DNA of 5,339 nt from Methanobacteriota archaeon (GTDB lineage Archaea > Thermoplasmatota > Poseidoniia > Poseidoniales > Thalassarchaeaceae): assembly GCA_002725475.1 (NCBI GenBank), contig PBPH01000041.1, positions 1 to 5,339 on the forward strand, in the 5' to 3' direction. The first letter of the stretch is position 1; each line of letters starts with the position of its first letter. A program made the translations under genes and the position numbers. The notes under the pieces are model-generated. The model searched no databases, was not told the DNA's origin, and worked only from the letters and a program-made list of their open reading frames with translations. Positions 3,405 through 5,339 of this stretch are shown piece by piece.

Positions 3405-4652
3405 CTAGCACACCGCATTGGCATGTCCTCCCTCAATGAATATATCATTAACAATGCGGGTCAATCTTTCTTTACACTTTTTGCCATAATTCTTATGCAC
3501 AGGTACAACACAATACCCAGTGGATTTGCGATACATGCTAACAACACCAGGAGAAATGTTGCCTTCCTTAATATCATCGGAATCTGATTTATTAAGTCTA
3601 ATAACACGACCGATAGATTGTGCCATCTCGATGACATTAAGATTTCGCAGGAAGATTGTATGAGATAGTCCACTAACATTGATACCCTCCGATAAGATCG
3701 AGTAATGAAAGATAACAAACCTTTTCTCTTCTTTACTGCCCCATTCTTTGAGAGTTTTAAAGAACGTAGTGCGATTAACTTTTGTTTTGTTGACATAAGC
3801 ACCGTATTTAGAGGTAATATGTAATACATCATACCCACGAGATTCTAACTCTTTGAGTAAAGATGTATGACCTAACATGTTATTCAATACCCTAGAACTA
3901 GGGACACTAACTAACACTTTAGGGTTGACAGTATCATCAATATTATCAATGATATTCTCAACAGTTAGTGCATGATGGACGTAAGCATTTACCTTATTAT
4001 AATGTAAATCATGCTCAAAAGGTACAATGGTAGGTGATAAGATATGTCCTGCATTTACCAACTCAATTGCACTAACTTGCTCAATGATTGTACCCCATAC
4101 ATTAACATTATTCATGCCTCTATCGTGCTTATATGATACTCTAGGGGTTGCAGTAAAGTAATAACAACGCTCTGCATATTCACTCACTTCACTAACACTT
4201 TTGAAGAATGATTTAGCAGTGCCATTGTGTGCTTCATCGAAGTAAATGTTGTTGACTTCGATCTCACTATCAACAACACGATTTAATGAATGATATGTAG
4301 TAAATATGAGAATATGTGCATCATCATTGTTATCAACAAACTCTTTAATTTCATCTGTTTTAGTGGAACTATCGAAGGGAGTACGTCCACTATGTACATG
4401 CAATACCTTTACATTATCAGGTAGAAATGTAAAGAAATCATCGCATAATTGTTGTGCTAATAGTATACGTGGTGCTACAACTACATTAACTAATTGATGA
4501 CCAAGGTCTTCTGCTAATTCTAAATTAAGCAGTAAATCCTTAATCATAATCATAGTTTTACCACCACCAGTAGGTACAACAATTTGACCCTTATTCTCAC
4601 GAAACATTGCATCTAATGCACGTTCTTGATGTGGTCTGAGTGTTAAGGTCAT
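3405..4652 (-). CDS. Superfamily 2 DEAH-box DNA/RNA helicase (ResIII/UvsW-like)
   Basis: A complete 415-aa superfamily 2 helicase with all core motifs. L-R-P-H-Q-E-R-A-L at 5-13 is the Q-like entry; motif I (Walker A) is P27-T-G-G-G-K32-T33; motif Ia V-V-A-P-R-I-L-L-A-Q-Q-L at 58-69; Ib F-T-T-Y-H-S-L at 117-123; motif II (Walker B) D139-E-A-H142; motif III T167-A-T-P170. The second RecA domain has V-L-V-S-V-P-S-S (246-253), motif V S321-E-G-I-N-V-S-G and motif VI Q345-S-I-G-R-V-I-R352 with the arginine fingers. It should use ATP to translocate on or unwind nucleic acid. The compact two-domain layout without nuclease or extra domains fits phage ResIII/UvsW-type helicases; T4 UvsW is longer (about 500 aa) and acts in branch migration and origin control, so the same role cannot be assumed. 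It overlaps the zinc-ribbon gene by four bases (ATGA). Confidence 0.93.
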   Translation of the reverse strand: MTLTLRPHQERALDAMFRENKGQIVVPTGGGKTMIMIKDLLLNLELAEDLGHQLVNVVVAPRILLAQQLCDDFFTFLPDNVKVLHVHSGRTPFDSSTKTDEIKEFVDNNDDAHILIFTTYHSLNRVVDSEIEVNNIYFDEAHNGTAKSFFKSVSEVSEYAERCYYFTATPRVSYKHDRGMNNVNVWGTIIEQVSAIELVNAGHILSPTIVPFEHDLHYNKVNAYVHHALTVENIIDNIDDTVNPKVLVSVPSSRVLNNMLGHTSLLKELESRGYDVLHITSKYGAYVNKTKVNRTTFFKTLKEWGSKEEKRFVIFHYSILSEGINVSGLSHTIFLRNLNVIEMAQSIGRVIRLNKSDSDDIKEGNISPGVVSMYRKSTGYCVVPVHKNYGKKCKERLTRIVNDIFIEGGHANAVC

Positions 4653-4825
4653 GATGTAATCCAGTTGGATTTGTTAATACTTTGTTTACATGATTGGCAT
4701 GTTAATGCTGACCATGAAAAGTGAAATACTCGTGCTTCAGTGTTACATTGTGGACAAACTATCAATTTGCCGTTAACACCTGCACGAGTGTATCTGTTGA
4801 CGTTATGTGTCAATTTAGACTCCAT
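4649..4825 (-). CDS. 58-aa zinc-ribbon protein
   Basis: A 58-aa protein with two Cys pairs, C24-P-Q-C27 and C43-Q-S-C46, forming a four-Cys zinc ribbon. The order is N-R-Y-T-R-A-G-V-N-G-K-L-I-V-C-P-Q-C, then A-R-V-F-H-F-S-W-S-A-L-T-C-Q-S-C. The Y-T-R-x-G-x-x-G-x-L/I start and H-F-S-W-S-A-L-T-C are features I recall from small zinc-ribbon proteins in marine cyanophages. The ATG at 4823-4825 is preferred to one at 4834 because M-E-S-K-L is the better family-like start; both are possible. It overlaps the 54-aa gene by 11 bp and the helicase by four, so the three are probably co-translated. A nucleic-acid or protein-binding accessory of the helicase is plausible, not shown. Confidence 0.88.
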   Translation of the reverse strand: MESKLTHNVNRYTRAGVNGKLIVCPQCNTEARVFHFSWSALTCQSCKQSINKSNWITS

Positions 4826-4979
4826 AATAATCAACTAAGTAATCCTCAAGGTCACGTAGTTGGTCAACATTTAGTGACTTAATGTGTGTTTCCACGATGT
4901 CACCGAGAAGCATTGAATCTTCACTGCATGCTGTTAACAATTGCTTAAACAGCAGTGAGGGATTGGGTTCTAGTCTCAT
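4815..4979 (-). CDS. Hypothetical 54-aa protein, first gene of the helicase operon
   Basis: A 54-aa frame read by hand, beginning MRLEPNPSLLFKQLLTAC and ending DYLVDYYGV. It looks like two or three helices with an acidic C-terminus (L-R-D-L-E-D-Y-L-V-D-Y-Y). AAGGA lies five bases before the ATG at 4977-4979, one of the better ribosome sites in the window, and a terminator and a promoter-like box lie just upstream, so it is the first gene of this unit. The last 11 bp overlap the start of the zinc-ribbon gene. No family is recognised. Confidence 0.8.
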   Translation of the reverse strand: MRLEPNPSLLFKQLLTACSEDSMLLGDIVETHIKSLNVDQLRDLEDYLVDYYGV

Positions 4980-4999
4980 GAGAGTCCTTTGCTTGTTTA

Positions 5000-5007
5000 C
5001 ATTTATA
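5000..5007 (-). promoter_or_regulatory. Possible T4-type late promoter box (TATAAATG)
   Basis: The minus strand reads AATTATAAATG between the terminator and the 54-aa gene, about 21 bp before its ATG. It matches the T4 late box TATAAATA at seven of eight bases. No -35 hexamer is found (TAGGGG at the place), which argues for a late, rather than sigma-70, promoter. It would drive the 54-aa, zinc-ribbon and helicase genes. Confidence 0.5.
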
Positions 5008-5017
5008 ATTGTACATG

Positions 5018-5039
5018 AAAAAACCCCCTAATGGGGGTT
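5018..5039 (-). terminator. Intrinsic terminator after the truncated gene
   Basis: On the minus strand AACCCCC (5033-5039) and GGGGGTT (5022-5028) form a 7-bp stem around ATTA, and the T-run continues (six T in all, to 5018). It lies 16 bp beyond the stop at 5056, so it ends the transcript of the gene at the right edge and separates it from the helicase operon. Confidence 0.92.
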
Positions 5040-5055
5040 AGTGTGTGCCACTTTG

Positions 5056-5339
5056 TCAAGTGGTTGGAAATGCTCTCGTGTAGGCATCCTTACAATAGTT
5101 GTAAGATTTCACAGCATATGGTTTGGAGAAGTCATATGCCTTGCGAAGGTCAACCAGCAGTGCATTCCACTCATAGAGGTGGATATCCCATCTTAGTTTG
5201 AAGTCTCTTTTGTAGTCCTCAAGACTGAGCAGGGTTGTTGGTCTGATGTCTTCGGTGATGATGACCTTGGGTTCTTCAGTCACTTTCTTAGTCCTCGTAG
5301 TGGGTTTAACTGTCTGAGCAGGTGCCTTGCGAGTCCTAG
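5056..5339 (-). CDS. Hypothetical protein with basic Thr/Lys/Pro linker, 5' end outside window
   Basis: The frame is open to the right edge, so the N-terminus is missing; a GTG at 5283 exists but is inside the continuing frame and is not needed as a start. The visible part is at least 93 residues. It opens with a basic, low-complexity linker (RTRKAPAQTVKPTTRTKK) that is probably disordered, then V-T-E-E-P-K-V-I-I-T-E-D-I-R-P-T-T-L-L-S-L, and a helical C-terminus, D-Y-K-R-D-F-K-L-R-W-D-I-H-L-Y-E-W-N-A-L-L-V-D-L, with K-P-Y-A-V-K-S-Y-N-Y-C. The C-terminal helices may bind a partner. There is no transmembrane segment. It ends at a strong terminator. No family is recognised with confidence. Confidence 0.8.
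   Translation of the reverse strand, partial: RTRKAPAQTVKPTTRTKKVTEEPKVIITEDIRPTTLLSLEDYKRDFKLRWDIHLYEWNALLVDLRKAYDFSKPYAVKSYNYCKDAYTRAFPTT

Noticed and set aside
3461..3838. 125-codon minus-strand frame inside the helicase
   Set aside because: It lies wholly inside the helicase gene in another frame, across conserved helicase motifs V and VI.
4306..4497. Plus-strand 63-codon frame
   Set aside because: It is antisense to helicase motifs Ia and Ib.
1..5339. CRISPR array, tRNA, insertion sequence or attachment site
   Set aside because: No regularly spaced repeats, cloverleaf or transposase were seen on reading both strands.

Overview
The window reads like part of a T4-like (myovirus) cyanophage of marine Synechococcus or Prochlorococcus. 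All sixteen supported genes lie on the minus strand and most are very short. They are packed with 1 to 14 base overlaps, base composition is moderately AT-rich, and several proteins resemble small proteins seen in marine cyanophages. That resemblance is from memory of the families; no search was run. No structural genes, tRNAs, integrase, insertion sequence or CRISPR array are visible. This looks like an accessory or early small-gene region.

Read in the direction of transcription (right to left), the layout falls into six blocks. (1) A 5'-truncated gene with a basic Lys/Thr/Pro linker (5056-5339) ends at a strong intrinsic terminator (5018-5039). (2) A T4-late-like box (5000-5007) precedes three overlapping genes: a 54-aa protein, a 58-aa zinc ribbon and a 415-aa superfamily 2 helicase (4979-3405). 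(3) A TATAAT promoter (3355-3363) precedes a 104-aa cyanophage-type protein and a 35-aa protein, closed by a second terminator (2774-2808). (4) A single 96-aa gene follows (2753-2463). (5) A TATAAT box (2452-2460) precedes a five-gene operon (2424-885) of 59, 70, 47 and 109 aa proteins and a 2-oxoglutarate/Fe(II) oxygenase-like protein. (6) A 250-bp regulatory gap (635-884) is followed by a perfect consensus sigma-70 promoter (656-684) and a 64-aa very basic protein, a 35-aa very acidic protein, a 58-aa protein and a gene cut by the left edge.

The most interesting non-coding signal is in the 635-884 gap. Three perfect copies of TTTTCCACA, the form of the DnaA box I recall for cyanobacteria, lie in 45 bp next to an AT-rich stretch. 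Two of them form a perfect 9-bp palindrome and the third sits 22 bp away. Two further copies lie inside nearby genes. This could be a phage origin or a regulatory site that uses host DnaA, but that is inference.

Other points: three promoters share the core CCCTATAAT; the oxygenase-like protein appears to lack its second metal ligand; a very basic and a very acidic protein are translationally coupled; and two inverted repeats interlock near the end of the 59-aa gene. Five genes (46 residues of a partial one, then 35, 47, 59 and 35/54 aa) are too short to be found by ordinary length cut-offs and were read by hand.
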